DNA of 64,000 nucleotides from Rhodovulum sp. ES.010 (lineage in GTDB: Bacteria; Pseudomonadota; Alphaproteobacteria; Rhodobacterales; Rhodobacteraceae). Of the stretch, positions 26,113-34,234 are shown piece after piece. The notes below the pieces were generated by a model that saw only the letters and a list, made by a program, of their open reading frames with translations, was not told where the DNA came from and did not search any database. The position numbers and the translations under genes are program-made. Position 1 is the stretch's first letter. Each line of letters starts with the position of its first letter. The DNA lies in contig NZ_FSRS01000001.1 of assembly GCF_900142935.1 (NCBI RefSeq), positions 72,001 through 136,000 on the forward strand. The letters run 5' to 3'.

Positions 26113-26134
26113 GGCCGGCGCGGACGCGCCGGCC
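26113..26134 (+). promoter_or_regulatory. Stem-loop in the nifH-nifD gap
   Basis: GGCCGGCGCG pairs with CGCGCCGGCC (loop GA, in effect 9 bp with 4-nt loop). It has no T-run, so it more likely protects the 3' end of nifH mRNA than stops transcription, fitting the high need for NifH over NifDK. Confidence 0.65.
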
Positions 26135-26161
26135 GCCCCCTGTCCCAAGGAGCCCCTGAAG

Positions 26162-27628
26162 ATGGCAAAAGACCTGGAAGACGGCGGTTACGAGGCCCTC
26201 ATCGAAGAGGTCCTCTCCGCCTACCCGAAAAAGGCGCAGAAGAAGCGCGCCAAGCACCTGTCCACCGCCGGCACGGTGGAGGAGGGCGAAACCGAGATCG
26301 TGTCGAAATGCGACACGGTGAAATCCAACGTGAAATCCGTCCCCGGCGTGATGACGATCCGCGGCTGCGCCTATGCCGGGTCGAAAGGCGTGGTCTGGGG
26401 CCCGGTCAAGGACATGGTCCATATCAGCCACGGCCCCGTCGGCTGCGGGCATTATTCCTGGTCGCAGCGGCGCAACTACTACACCGGCACCACCGGGGTC
26501 GACAGCTTCGTGACCTTCCAGTTCACGACCGACTTCCAGGAGAAGGACATCGTCTTCGGCGGCGACAGGAAGCTTGAGAAGACGATCGACGAGATCGCCG
26601 AGCTGTTCCCGCTGGCCAAGGGCATCTCGGTCCAGTCGGAATGCCCGATCGGGCTGATCGGAGACGACATCGAGGCGGTGGCGCGCAAGAAGAAGAAGGA
26701 TGTCGGAAAGACCATCGTGCCGGTGCGCTGCGAGGGCTTTCGCGGCGTGTCGCAATCGCTGGGCCACCACATCGCCAACGACGCGATCCGCGACTGGGTG
26801 CTGGAGGGCGAAGGCTCCGCCTACGAGGCGACCGATTACGACGTCAACATCATCGGCGATTACAACATCGGCGGCGATGCCTGGTCGTCGCGCATCCTGC
26901 TGGAAGAGATCGGCCTGAACGTCGTCGGCTCCTGGTCGGGCGACGCGACCATCGCCGAGATGGAGAACGCGCCCAAGGCCAAGCTGAACCTGATCCACTG
27001 CTACCGGTCGATGAACTACATCTGCCGCCACATGGAAGAGAACCACGGCGTGCCGTGGATGGAGTACAACTTCTTCGGACCCAGCCAGATCGCGGCCTCC
27101 CTGCGCGCGATCGCCGCCAGGTTCGACAAGACCATCCAGGACAAGGCCGAAGAGGTCATCGCGAAGTACCAGCCGCTGGTCGACGAGGTGCTGGCGAAAT
27201 ACAAGCCGCGCCTCGAAGGCAAGAAGGTGATGCTGTATGTCGGCGGCCTGCGTCCGCGCCACGTCGTGACCGCCTATCACGACCTCGGCATGGAGATCGC
27301 CGGCACCGGCTACGAGTTCGCCCATGGCGACGACTACAAGCGCACCGGCGAGTACATCAAGGAAGGCACGCTGATCTACGACGACGTCACCGGCTACGAG
27401 CTGGAGAAGTTCATCGAGACGGTCCGCCCCGATCTCGTGGGCTCGGGCATCAAGGAAAAGTACCCGACGCAGAAGATGGGCATCCCGTTCCGCCAGATGC
27501 ACAGCTGGGACTATTCCGGCCCGTATCACGGCTATGACGGCTTCGCGATCTTCGCCCGCGACATGGATCTCGCGATCAACAACCCGGTCTGGGGGCTGTT
27601 CGACGCGCCCTGGAAGAAATCGGCCTGA
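26162..27628 (+). CDS. nifD: Nitrogenase molybdenum-iron protein alpha chain
   Basis: 488 aa. P-cluster cysteines C69 (TIRGCAYAG), C95 ([10 protein letters not shown]) and C161 ([13 protein letters not shown]); FeMo-cofactor ligands C280 ([12 protein letters not shown]) and H447 ([11 protein letters not shown]). Q and H residues around the cofactor in [13 protein letters not shown] are also kept. This is a molybdenum type: no short AnfD/VnfD features. It forms an alpha2beta2 tetramer with NifK. The AAGGAG site is 12 bp before the ATG. Confidence 0.99.
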   Translation: MAKDLEDGGYEALIEEVLSAYPKKAQKKRAKHLSTAGTVEEGETEIVSKCDTVKSNVKSVPGVMTIRGCAYAGSKGVVWGPVKDMVHISHGPVGCGHYSWSQRRNYYTGTTGVDSFVTFQFTTDFQEKDIVFGGDRKLEKTIDEIAELFPLAKGISVQSECPIGLIGDDIEAVARKKKKDVGKTIVPVRCEGFRGVSQSLGHHIANDAIRDWVLEGEGSAYEATDYDVNIIGDYNIGGDAWSSRILLEEIGLNVVGSWSGDATIAEMENAPKAKLNLIHCYRSMNYICRHMEENHGVPWMEYNFFGPSQIAASLRAIAARFDKTIQDKAEEVIAKYQPLVDEVLAKYKPRLEGKKVMLYVGGLRPRHVVTAYHDLGMEIAGTGYEFAHGDDYKRTGEYIKEGTLIYDDVTGYELEKFIETVRPDLVGSGIKEKYPTQKMGIPFRQMHSWDYSGPYHGYDGFAIFARDMDLAINNPVWGLFDAPWKKSA

Positions 27629-27636
27629 CGGCCGCG

Positions 27637-27657
27637 GCGGGGGCAGGCTGCCCCCGC
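27637..27657 (+). promoter_or_regulatory. Stem-loop in the nifD-nifK gap
   Basis: GCGGGGGCA pairs exactly with TGCCCCCGC around GGC, 8 bp after the nifD stop. No T-run follows. It may tune mRNA stability or relative translation of nifD and nifK. Confidence 0.6.
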
Positions 27658-27720
27658 GTCCCCTCAACCCTTTCGGCCGGCGTCCCGGAATGCGGACGGG
27701 CCTGAAGAAGGATAAGACCC

Positions 27721-29259
27721 ATGCCTCAATCGGCAGACAAGGTGCTCGACCACAACACGCTGTTTCACGAGCCCGAATACAAGCAGATGCTTGAAAACAA
27801 GCGGGCCAAGTACGAAAACGCCACGCCCGCGCCCCAGGTGACCGAAATCCTCGACTGGACCAAGTCCTGGGAGTACCGCGAGAAGAACCTCGCCCGCGAG
27901 GCGCTGGTGATCAACCCCGCCAAGGCCTGCCAGCCGCTGGGCGCGGTCTTCGCCGCCGCCGGATTCGAGGGCACGATGAGCTTCGTGCACGGCTCGCAGG
28001 GCTGCGTGGCCTATTACCGCTCGCACCTGTCGCGCCATTTCAAGGAGCCCTGCTCGGCGGTCTCGTCCTCGATGACCGAGGATGCGGCGGTGTTCGGCGG
28101 GCTGGTCAACATGGTCGACGGGCTGGCCAACACCTATGCCCTCTACGAGCCCAAGATGATCGCGGTCTCGACCACCTGCATGGCCGAGGTGATCGGCGAC
28201 GACCTCAACTCCTTCATCCTCCAGGCCAAGGAGAAGGAGAGCGTGCCGGCCGATTTCGACGTGCCCTACGCCCACACGCCCGCCTTCGTCGGCAGCCATG
28301 TGGACGGCTACGACAACATGATGAAGGGCATCATGGGTCACTTCTGGAAGGACGCCAAGCGCAAGGCCAATACCTCGATCAACATCATCCCCGGCTTCGA
28401 CGGCTTCGCGGTGGGCAACAACCGCGAACTGACCCGGATGCTGGGCGAGATGGGCGTGAAGTACACCGTGCTCTCGGACGTGTCGGATGTCTACGACACG
28501 CCGTCGGACGGCGAGTTCCGGATGTATGACGGCGGCACCAAGCTCGACGACGTCAAGTCCGCGGTCAATGCCAAGGCCACCGTCTCGATGCAGATGTACA
28601 ACACCAAGCGCACGATGGAGATGGTGGAAAAGACCGGCCAGGAAACGGCCGCCTTCCACTACCCGATGGGCGTGGCCGGCACCGACGAATTCCTGATGAA
28701 GATCAGCGAGTTGTCGGGCAAGGCGGTCCCCGAGAGCCTGACGCTGGAACGCGGCCGCCTGGTCGACGCGATGGCCGACAGCCAGGCCTACCTGCATGGG
28801 CGTACCTACGCGATCTACGGCGATCCGGACTTCGTCTACGCGATGGCCCGCTTCGTGATGGAGACCGGCGGCGAGCCGACCCATTGCCTGGCCACCAATG
28901 GCGGCAAGGAGTGGAAGGCGAAGATGGAGGCGCTGCTGGCCGCCTCGCCCTTCGGCCAGGGCGCCCAGGTCTGGGCCGGCAAGGACCTGTGGCACCTGCG
29001 CTCGATCCTGGCGACCGAGCCCACGGACATGCTGATCGGCAACAGCTACGGCAAGTATCTGGAGCGTGACCTCGGGATTCCGCTGATCCGGCTGACCTTC
29101 CCGATCTTCGACCGCCACCACCACCACCGCTTCCCCACCTGGGGCTACCAGGGCGGGTTGAACGTGCTGGTGAAGCTGCTCGACACCGTGTTCGACAAGC
29201 TCGACACCGATACGGGCACCCTGGGCGAGACCGACATTTCCTTCGATCTCACCCGCTGA
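27721..29259 (+). CDS. nifK: Nitrogenase molybdenum-iron protein beta chain
   Basis: 512 aa. P-cluster cysteines C70 ([10 protein letters not shown]), C95 (GSQGCVAYY) and C153 ([12 protein letters not shown]), with the [13 protein letters not shown] loop and the C-terminal [20 protein letters not shown] segment of MoFe proteins. It pairs with NifD; no frameshift or fusion. Ribosome site AGAAGGA precedes ATG 27721. nifK is the last nif gene here; nifE and nifN do not follow it, unlike in many diazotrophs. Confidence 0.99.
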   Translation: MPQSADKVLDHNTLFHEPEYKQMLENKRAKYENATPAPQVTEILDWTKSWEYREKNLAREALVINPAKACQPLGAVFAAAGFEGTMSFVHGSQGCVAYYRSHLSRHFKEPCSAVSSSMTEDAAVFGGLVNMVDGLANTYALYEPKMIAVSTTCMAEVIGDDLNSFILQAKEKESVPADFDVPYAHTPAFVGSHVDGYDNMMKGIMGHFWKDAKRKANTSINIIPGFDGFAVGNNRELTRMLGEMGVKYTVLSDVSDVYDTPSDGEFRMYDGGTKLDDVKSAVNAKATVSMQMYNTKRTMEMVEKTGQETAAFHYPMGVAGTDEFLMKISELSGKAVPESLTLERGRLVDAMADSQAYLHGRTYAIYGDPDFVYAMARFVMETGGEPTHCLATNGGKEWKAKMEALLAASPFGQGAQVWAGKDLWHLRSILATEPTDMLIGNSYGKYLERDLGIPLIRLTFPIFDRHHHHRFPTWGYQGGLNVLVKLLDTVFDKLDTDTGTLGETDISFDLTR

Positions 29260-29265
29260 CCGGCG

Positions 29266-29297
29266 GCCCCGGCGCCCCCTGTCCCGGCGCCGGGGGC
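29266..29297 (+). terminator. Strong stem-loop 7 bp after nifK
   Basis: GCCCCGGCGCC pairs with GGCGCCGGGGGC (one bulged G), loop of 9 nt. No T-run, so it may act as mRNA 3' protection or with Rho. Confidence 0.55.
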
Positions 29298-29349
29298 TGC
29301 GGTCCGGTCCCGCTTCCGGGGCTGCACGAGGCGCGGGCCGCAACCGGGC

Positions 29350-29408
29350 AGGGGGCTCCGCCCCCCGTCCTGCGGACTCCCCCCCGGGATATTTCCGGCC
29401 AGAAGAAG
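29350..29408 (+). repeat. Extragenic repeat, copy 1
   Basis: A GGGGGCTCCGCCCCC hairpin followed by CCCCGGGATATTTCCGGCCA and GAAGAAG. The same ending (GGGAGTATTTGGGGCCAAGA followed by AGAAG) occurs at 57561-57604. From memory this motif is widespread between genes in Rhodobacteraceae. Confidence 0.6.
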
Positions 29409-29565
29409 GCGCCGGGTCCTGGGCCCGGGCGCACTGCGCCGGCGCCATTCACGTCGGATGCGGGGCCGCGCGACAAGGGCGACGTCGCGGGGCGCGCGCG
29501 GCGCGCCGCGCATTGCCCGGACGGCGTGGCGCCCTAGCATTGGCGAAACGGACAAGGGGGACCCC

Positions 29566-29973
29566 ATGCAGATCGTCACCATCGGCGCGCTTTACCTCGT
29601 CACCGCGGTCGTGTTCCTCGCGGTGGATGCCTTCATGCTGAAGACCGTGATGCGCCCGCTCTTCGAGCGCCATGTCGGCGACTGGCTTCTGGAAAACCCG
29701 CGGATGGGGGCGGCGGCGGCGTTCTACCTGGCCTATGTCGCGGGGCTGGTCTACCTCGTCAGCTGGCCCGCGCTGCAGGCGGGCGATCCGCGCCAGGCAT
29801 TGATCCAGGGGGCGATCGTGGGGGCGATGGCCTATGGCACCTACGAGTTCACCAACTGGGCGACGCTGAAGAACTGGTCGGTGGTGCAGGTCGCCGTCGA
29901 CACCGCCTGGGGCACGCTGCTGACGGCGGGGTCGGCCTGGGTGGGCGTGATGGTGGCGCGCTGGATCGCCTGA
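29566..29973 (+). CDS. DUF2177 family membrane protein
   Basis: 135 aa with four hydrophobic helices. DUF2177 features: YLVTAVVFLAVDAFMLKTVM at the start, YVAGLVYLVSWPAL, and AMAYGTYEFTNWATLKNWS, followed by VDTAWGTLLTAGSAWVG. The family has unknown function. Ribosome site AAGGGGG is 6 bp upstream. Not obviously linked to nif. Confidence 0.88.
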   Translation: MQIVTIGALYLVTAVVFLAVDAFMLKTVMRPLFERHVGDWLLENPRMGAAAAFYLAYVAGLVYLVSWPALQAGDPRQALIQGAIVGAMAYGTYEFTNWATLKNWSVVQVAVDTAWGTLLTAGSAWVGVMVARWIA

Positions 29974-30024
29974 GCCGGCGCGTCGGGGCTTCGCGTTCCG
30001 TCATGAAACTGTTACATTGCCCGC

Positions 30025-30333
30025 ATGACGACACGCGGGGTCACGATGGCGGGTCTGGGAGCGCTCCTGGCCGCGGGGGCGGGCGGCGCGAAGGCGGCCT
30101 CGCCCATCGCCGAGGTGCTGTGCGCGCCGCGCGCCGAGCTGGTGCGGAAGCTGGAAGGCCAGTATGGCGAGGTCCGGCGCGGCGTCGGGCTGAACGGCCC
30201 CGACCGGGTGATGGAGCTGTGGTCCAGCCCCCGCTCGGGCGACTGGACGCTGGTGATGAGCTATGCCAGCGGCACGGCCTGCATCGTGGCGATGGGCGAG
30301 GACTGGCAACCGCTGGAGCCCCCGCCCGCCTGA
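30025..30333 (+). CDS. Small secreted protein of unknown function
   Basis: 102 aa. A signal peptide (MTTRGVTMAGLGALLAAGAG, cleavage near AKA-AS) is followed by a compact domain with two cysteines (VLCAPRAELVRKLEGQYGEV and SGTACIVAMGEDWQPLEPP) that could form a disulphide. The domain layout, two half-motifs and WTLVMSYASG strand, resembles small periplasmic proteins common in Rhodobacterales; I cannot name a function. Confidence 0.7.
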   Translation: MTTRGVTMAGLGALLAAGAGGAKAASPIAEVLCAPRAELVRKLEGQYGEVRRGVGLNGPDRVMELWSSPRSGDWTLVMSYASGTACIVAMGEDWQPLEPPPA

Positions 30334-30378
30334 CGAACGCCCGCCTGACGAACGCCCGACCGGACGTCCGATCGGGGG

Positions 30379-30585
30379 TCAGATCGTCTTGAGGTCGCCG
30401 GCCGACTGGCGCCCGTCGCGGCCCTCGATCATCTCGAAGGACACTTTCTGATTGTCGGCCAGGCCGGTCAGGCCCGCGCGCTCCACGGCCGAGATGTGCA
30501 CGAAAACGTCCTTGCCGCCGTCATCGGGCGCGATGAACCCGTAACCCTTTGTCGTGTTGAACCATTTCACGGTGCCGGTGGGCAT
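30379..30585 (-). CDS. Cold-shock domain protein (CspA family)
   Basis: 68 aa. RNP1 motif KGYGFIAPDD and RNP2 motif VFVHISAV are present, with the family start MPTGTVKWFNTTKGYGFI. It binds single-stranded nucleic acid and acts as RNA chaperone. Start 30585 is chosen over the ATG 9 bp upstream since the AAGGAG site then has the right spacing. A leader of over 100 bp precedes it, as usual for such genes. Confidence 0.94.
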   Translation of the reverse strand: MPTGTVKWFNTTKGYGFIAPDDGGKDVFVHISAVERAGLTGLADNQKVSFEMIEGRDGRQSAGDLKTI

Positions 30586-30802
30586 CGTCGTCATCTCCTT
30601 CTTGGGTTTCCGCGCCCGCGGGATTGCGGGGGCGCGGGTCACAGCCAGGTCTTCCAGTCTTCCGGCTGCCCCTGAAGGAGGAGCGGTCGTCCAGGTCGTC
30701 TGCCGTCACGGAGCAGGATGATGAGGGGCGAATCGGCCAAAAGGCAAGCGCGGAGTGGTGCCCGCGGCGCAGTCGGCTATACTGCGCGCATGGGGGCGTG
30801 CG

Positions 30803-31147
30803 ATGATCGTCTACGGTTTGAAATCCTGCGACACCTGCCGGAAAGCCCGCGCCGCGCTGGAGCGCGGGGGGCAGGCGGTGACGTTCCGCGACGTGCGGGC
30901 CGCGCCGCCGGGCGAGGCCGAGTTCGCGCGCTTTTTCGCGGCGTTCGGCGCGGCGCTGATCAACCGGCGGTCGACGACGTGGCGCGGTTTGTCCGAGGCG
31001 GAGCGGGCGGAGGACCCGGTCCGGCTGCTGCAGGCCCACCCGGCGCTGATGAAGCGCCCGGTGATCGAGGCGGACGGGCAACTCTGGCTCGGCTGGGGGG
31101 AGGAGGTGCGGGCGGCGCTGCTTGGCAGCACGGCCGGGGACGCGTAG
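30803..31147 (+). CDS. ArsC/Spx-family thioredoxin-fold protein
   Basis: 114 aa. C-x2-C motif in YGLKSCDTCRKARAALE, INRRSTTWRGL in the middle and LMKRPVIEADGQLWLGW near the end match the ArsC-like/YffB (PF03960) group. It may be a glutathione- or thiol-linked reductase, not necessarily an arsenate reductase. No ars genes around. Confidence 0.88.
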   Translation: MIVYGLKSCDTCRKARAALERGGQAVTFRDVRAAPPGEAEFARFFAAFGAALINRRSTTWRGLSEAERAEDPVRLLQAHPALMKRPVIEADGQLWLGWGEEVRAALLGSTAGDA

Positions 31148-31175
31148 ATCGGGACGCAGGCAAAGGAGTCACGAC

Positions 31176-31532
31176 ATGCGCAACGCCGCCCTGACCCTTG
31201 GGGTGATCGCCGGCCTGCTGGCCCTGATGGTGGGGTTCTTCGGCTACGGCTATACCGTCTTTATCGAGACCTTCGGCGAGGTGGGCGATCTGGCGCATCA
31301 GGTCGAGAACCCGGAGCGCACGCGGATCGTGGCCTTGGGCTCGCCGATCCTCGCGATTGCCGGCGGCGCCATGGCGCGGTCGCGCAACGTGATCGGCGGG
31401 CTGTTGATGCTGCTCTCCTGCGCGGGGATGTACTGGGGCTTCGGCTTCAACGTCTTCACGATGTTTCCGATCGCGATGTGCGGGCTGGGCGGCGTGCTGG
31501 CGCTGGCCGCGCGTCAGCCCGACTCGGCCTGA
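31176..31532 (+). CDS. Unknown membrane protein convergent to the buf operon
   Basis: 118 aa with three to four hydrophobic segments (TLGVIAGLLALMVGFFGYGY, ALGSPILAIAGGAMARSRNV, VIGGLLMLLSCAGMYWGFGF, VFTMFPIAMCGLGGVLALAA). No family I can name. A KDxGAGG-like motif is absent. It overlaps the DoxX gene by 19 bp at the 3' end, convergently. Ribosome site AAAGGAGTC is 6 bp upstream. Confidence 0.7.
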   Translation: MRNAALTLGVIAGLLALMVGFFGYGYTVFIETFGEVGDLAHQVENPERTRIVALGSPILAIAGGAMARSRNVIGGLLMLLSCAGMYWGFGFNVFTMFPIAMCGLGGVLALAARQPDSA

Positions 31533-32083
31533 GCGCGGCGCCGGAGCAGCGCGTCCAGCGAAACGGGGCCGCCGCCCATCAGGGCCGGGATGGCAAGGAC
31601 CGTGATCCAGAATAGCCGCTGATCGAGGATCGGCGCGCCGGGGGCACGGTCGAACCAGGCGCCGAGCGCGGCGGGGTCCGACAGCGCGCCGTGGCCGAGA
31701 AGGTCGGTCGCCGTCTGCACCAGCACGAAGAGGATCATCCCCAGCGCGGCCGGCCGCGTGGCAAGCCCGATCAGCACGAGCGCGGGCAGCAGGAACTCGG
31801 CCCAGGTCCCCGCGACCACCACGGCGTGCTGCCAGGTCGCGAGCTGGCCGGCGTCGAAGCCCGCCTGCTCCATCGCGCGGGGGAAGATCTGCGCATAGGC
31901 GCCGAGGGACGGGCTGACCAGACCCGAAAGCCCCCCGCCGAGCTTCGTGAGGCCGGAGGTCCAGTAATAGATCAGCAGCGTTGCGGCGAACGTGACCCGC
32001 GCAAGGGTCGTGAGGAGGGGACGCGCGAGGGTCTTGTCGATGCCGGTGCCGAGCCGGTCTGACAGGCGGAGAAGGGCGTTCAT
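31514..32083 (-). CDS. DoxX-family membrane protein of the bufferin operon
   Basis: 189 aa, four membrane helices typical of DoxX: LARVTFAATLLIYYWTSGLT, WAEFLLPALVLIGLATRPAA, LGMILFVLVQTATDLLG and LFWITVLAIPALMGGGPVSL. DoxX proteins often accompany BufB/BufC genes, perhaps to link the system to the respiratory quinone pool. Its ATG overlaps the stop of the DUF2063 gene (ATGA), so it is the last gene of the operon. Confidence 0.86.
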   Translation of the reverse strand: MNALLRLSDRLGTGIDKTLARPLLTTLARVTFAATLLIYYWTSGLTKLGGGLSGLVSPSLGAYAQIFPRAMEQAGFDAGQLATWQHAVVVAGTWAEFLLPALVLIGLATRPAALGMILFVLVQTATDLLGHGALSDPAALGAWFDRAPGAPILDQRLFWITVLAIPALMGGGPVSLDALLRRRAQAESG

Positions 32084-32832
32084 GGGGGCGTCTCCGGACT
32101 GATCCCGCAGATCGCCCCGGTGTCGAGCAGGACCTGCAGGAGGGTGGACAGGTGTGTCTCGGGAAAGCCGCCGTGGGGCGTGTCCATGGCTTGCCCAAGC
32201 GGTGCGCCGGCGATGAGCGCGGTCAGGAGGTCGTGGCCGCCCGGTGGCAGCAGGTGCGGCGCCGGGTCGAAGCCGGGCCGGGCGATCAGCACTTCCTGCG
32301 GGCCGGCGCCCGGTTTCGGGCCGCCGTGATGGGCGTGCCAGATGTCGTGCACCGGCCAGTCCGATCTCAGGAGCCGCAGCGCGGGGACGAAGTCCAGGCG
32401 CAGGGTCGCAAGGGCACCGGGCGGCAGCGCGGCAAGCCTGCCGGGCGCAAGCGGCGTCGCGTCCGCCGCGTGATAGCTTTGCCTGAGCGCCAGTTCCAGG
32501 CGCGCCACGTCCGGCAGGTAGCCCAGATGCGCGACCGGCGCGAAGCCTTCGAGGAAGCCGGGCAGGGCGTCGCCATAGAGCGTGAGCCGGGGCGCGCGTG
32601 GCGGGTGGGCGCGCACGAACGCCCCGGCCATCGCCCCGAAGAAGCGCGCGCCGAGCAGGGCGCGCACCACCGGAAAGCCGGTCCCGAGCGCGTCGATCAG
32701 GCTTGCGATCACGTTGTTGCGGTAGACGTCGAAGCGTCGGCCTGCCGGCGCGCCGTCCCGGCCCATGAGACCCGCCGGCGGGGTGCGGTCGGGCTGCAGG
32801 AGCGCCGCGGCGAAGACGTCCTGCCCGCTCAT
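32080..32832 (-). CDS. bufC: DUF2063 partner protein (BufC-like)
   Basis: 250 aa. N-terminal DUF2063 domain: [20 protein letters not shown] and [20 protein letters not shown]. This domain, a helical protein also called HvfC, is the known partner of DUF692 enzymes and presents the precursor peptide for modification. Its ATG overlaps the stop of the upstream enzyme gene and its own stop overlaps doxX, both as ATGA. Start 32832 is fixed by that coupling. Confidence 0.88.
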   Translation of the reverse strand: MSGQDVFAAALLQPDRTPPAGLMGRDGAPAGRRFDVYRNNVIASLIDALGTGFPVVRALLGARFFGAMAGAFVRAHPPRAPRLTLYGDALPGFLEGFAPVAHLGYLPDVARLELALRQSYHAADATPLAPGRLAALPPGALATLRLDFVPALRLLRSDWPVHDIWHAHHGGPKPGAGPQEVLIARPGFDPAPHLLPPGGHDLLTALIAGAPLGQAMDTPHGGFPETHLSTLLQVLLDTGAICGISPETPP

Positions 32833-33680
32833 GCGGCCACGCGCCCCATCAGGGCCGCCGCGCGCGCGGCCTCGGCGGCGAGCACGGGCCAGTCGGGCAC
32901 GTCGGTGTCCCATTCGATGAGCGTGGGCAACGGGCCCGCCCCGGCGATGACATGGGCGTAGAGCACCCAGACCGGGTCGGCGATTTCGGCCCCGTGGCTG
33001 TCGATCAGCAGCGGGTGGCCGTGGTCGTCCACCTGCGCGTCATGGCCGCCGAGATGGATCTCGCCCACCGCCGCCATCGGGAAGGCGTCGAGATAGGCGC
33101 GCGCGTCCGCCCCGCGATTGGTGCAGGCGACATGGACGTTGTTGACGTCGAGCAAGAGCCCGCAGCCGGTGCGGGCGACGAGCTCGGCCAGGAAGTCGGT
33201 CTCGGTCATCCCGGTTTCCGCGAAATCGAGATAGGTGGCCGGGTTTTCCAGAAGCATCCGGCGGCCCAGCATGTCCTGCACCTGGTCGATATGGGCGGCG
33301 ACGCGGGCCAGCGTTACCCGCGTGTAGGGCAAGGGCAGGAGGTCGTTGAGATAGGCGCCGTCATGGGTGGACCAGGCGAGATGCTCCGAGAAGCTGGCGG
33401 GGTCCAGCCAGCCGATCAGGTGTTCGAGCCGGGCCAGATGGTCTGGGTCCAGCGGCCCCGCGCCGCCGATGGAGAGGCCCACGCCGTGGACCGAGATCGG
33501 AAAGCGGTCTGCCAGCGCGCGGAGCTGGGCCAGCGGGCGGCCGCCCGCGCCCATGTAGTTCTCGGCGTGGATTTCCAGCCAGGCCACCGGGCCCGGGTCG
33601 TCCGTGATCGCGGCGAAATGCCGGGCCTTGAAGCCGACGCCGGGACGCGGCGGCAGGGGCGGGCGGGTGGTGTCGAGCAT
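32829..33680 (-). CDS. bufB: DUF692 / MNIO enzyme (BufB-like, multinuclear iron oxidase)
   Basis: 283 aa TIM-barrel enzyme. Metal-ligand motifs of the family are visible: [47 protein letters not shown] and [15 protein letters not shown] enzymes are known to convert cysteines in bufferin precursors into thiooxazole-type heterocycles with O2 and a partner protein. It lies 60 bp after the precursor gene and overlaps bufC by 4 bp. The N-terminus ([12 protein letters not shown]) matches the family start. Confidence 0.92.
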   Translation of the reverse strand: MLDTTRPPLPPRPGVGFKARHFAAITDDPGPVAWLEIHAENYMGAGGRPLAQLRALADRFPISVHGVGLSIGGAGPLDPDHLARLEHLIGWLDPASFSEHLAWSTHDGAYLNDLLPLPYTRVTLARVAAHIDQVQDMLGRRMLLENPATYLDFAETGMTETDFLAELVARTGCGLLLDVNNVHVACTNRGADARAYLDAFPMAAVGEIHLGGHDAQVDDHGHPLLIDSHGAEIADPVWVLYAHVIAGAGPLPTLIEWDTDVPDWPVLAAEAARAAALMGRVAA

Positions 33681-33740
33681 CGGAGGGCCTCCCTGGGGTG
33701 GTCCGGCCCGGGCGGGTGGCCCGGACCGGCTGGCGATGGA

Positions 33741-34031
33741 TCAGGACGGCAGGTCGCGGTCCAGCGGCTCCAGCGAGCCCATGCGGTCGCCGGGGACCTC
33801 CATCTCTTCGCAGGTGCCCGCGGGCACCAGTGTCCAGGCGTTGCCCTGGTAGTCGACCGTCGAGGTGCCCGCGCAGGTGGTGCCCGGTCCCGCGGCGCAG
33901 TCGTTCTCGCCGGCGAGCGCGACGCCGTAGCATTTCTCGTTCTCCTGGGCCTGGGCGGGCGTCGCGGTATGGGCGGCCAGTGCGGCGGCCACGGCGCCGG
34001 CCAGCGCGAAGGTCTTGGTGGTGTCGGACAT
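33741..34031 (-). CDS. bufA1: Bufferin precursor peptide (DUF2282, BufA1-like)
   Basis: 96 aa. An export signal ([20 protein letters not shown], cleavage near AQA-QE) precedes a four-cysteine core: C34 (NEKCYGVAL), C45 (NDCAAG), C53 (TTCAG) and C74 (PAGTCEEM), the DUF2282 pattern. Family knowledge: after modification of cysteines by the DUF692 enzyme, bufferins bind copper in the periplasm. The acidic C-terminus of about 20 residues is not conserved. It is the first gene of the operon; promoter should be in 34032-34180. Confidence 0.9.
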   Translation of the reverse strand: MSDTTKTFALAGAVAAALAAHTATPAQAQENEKCYGVALAGENDCAAGPGTTCAGTSTVDYQGNAWTLVPAGTCEEMEVPGDRMGSLEPLDRDLPS

Positions 34032-34181
34032 GGATGAAATCTCCCTGAATGGTTCCCTGTGCCGCTTGAGGCGACGCTCCGAGTGGGCCCTCGGGCGGGC
34101 TCAAGGTCCAGTAACAGGACGGTGCAGCACGGCTCCGTGAGGCCCCGTCAGGGTCTTGAAATATTTATATAAAATGCACTA

Positions 34182-34215
34182 AAGGAAAAAGGCGCCGGGA
34201 AACCGGCGCCTTTTC
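34182..34215 (-). terminator. Rho-independent terminator of thrS
   Basis: GGCGCCGG - GAAA - CCGGCGCC stem-loop (34191-34210) with A-run on the left and TTTT on the right, so it works on both strands. On the minus strand it follows the thrS stop by 20 bp with a long U-tract. Confidence 0.9.
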
Positions 34216-34234
34216 AACGGGCTAGGACGGCGCG

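Larger units (their letters stand above)
29260..29565. other. Gene-free stretch after nifK: hairpin and family-type extragenic repeat
   Basis: 306 bp. It begins with a likely operon-end stem-loop (29266-29297) and contains an extragenic motif at 29350-29408. The rest is GC-rich without a supported gene until the DUF2177 start at 29566. Confidence 0.6.

Noticed and set aside
30803..31147. Arsenate reductase as a firm name
   Set aside because: Only the general ArsC/Spx fold is visible and no arsenic genes are near; the YffB-like subgroup is at least as likely.
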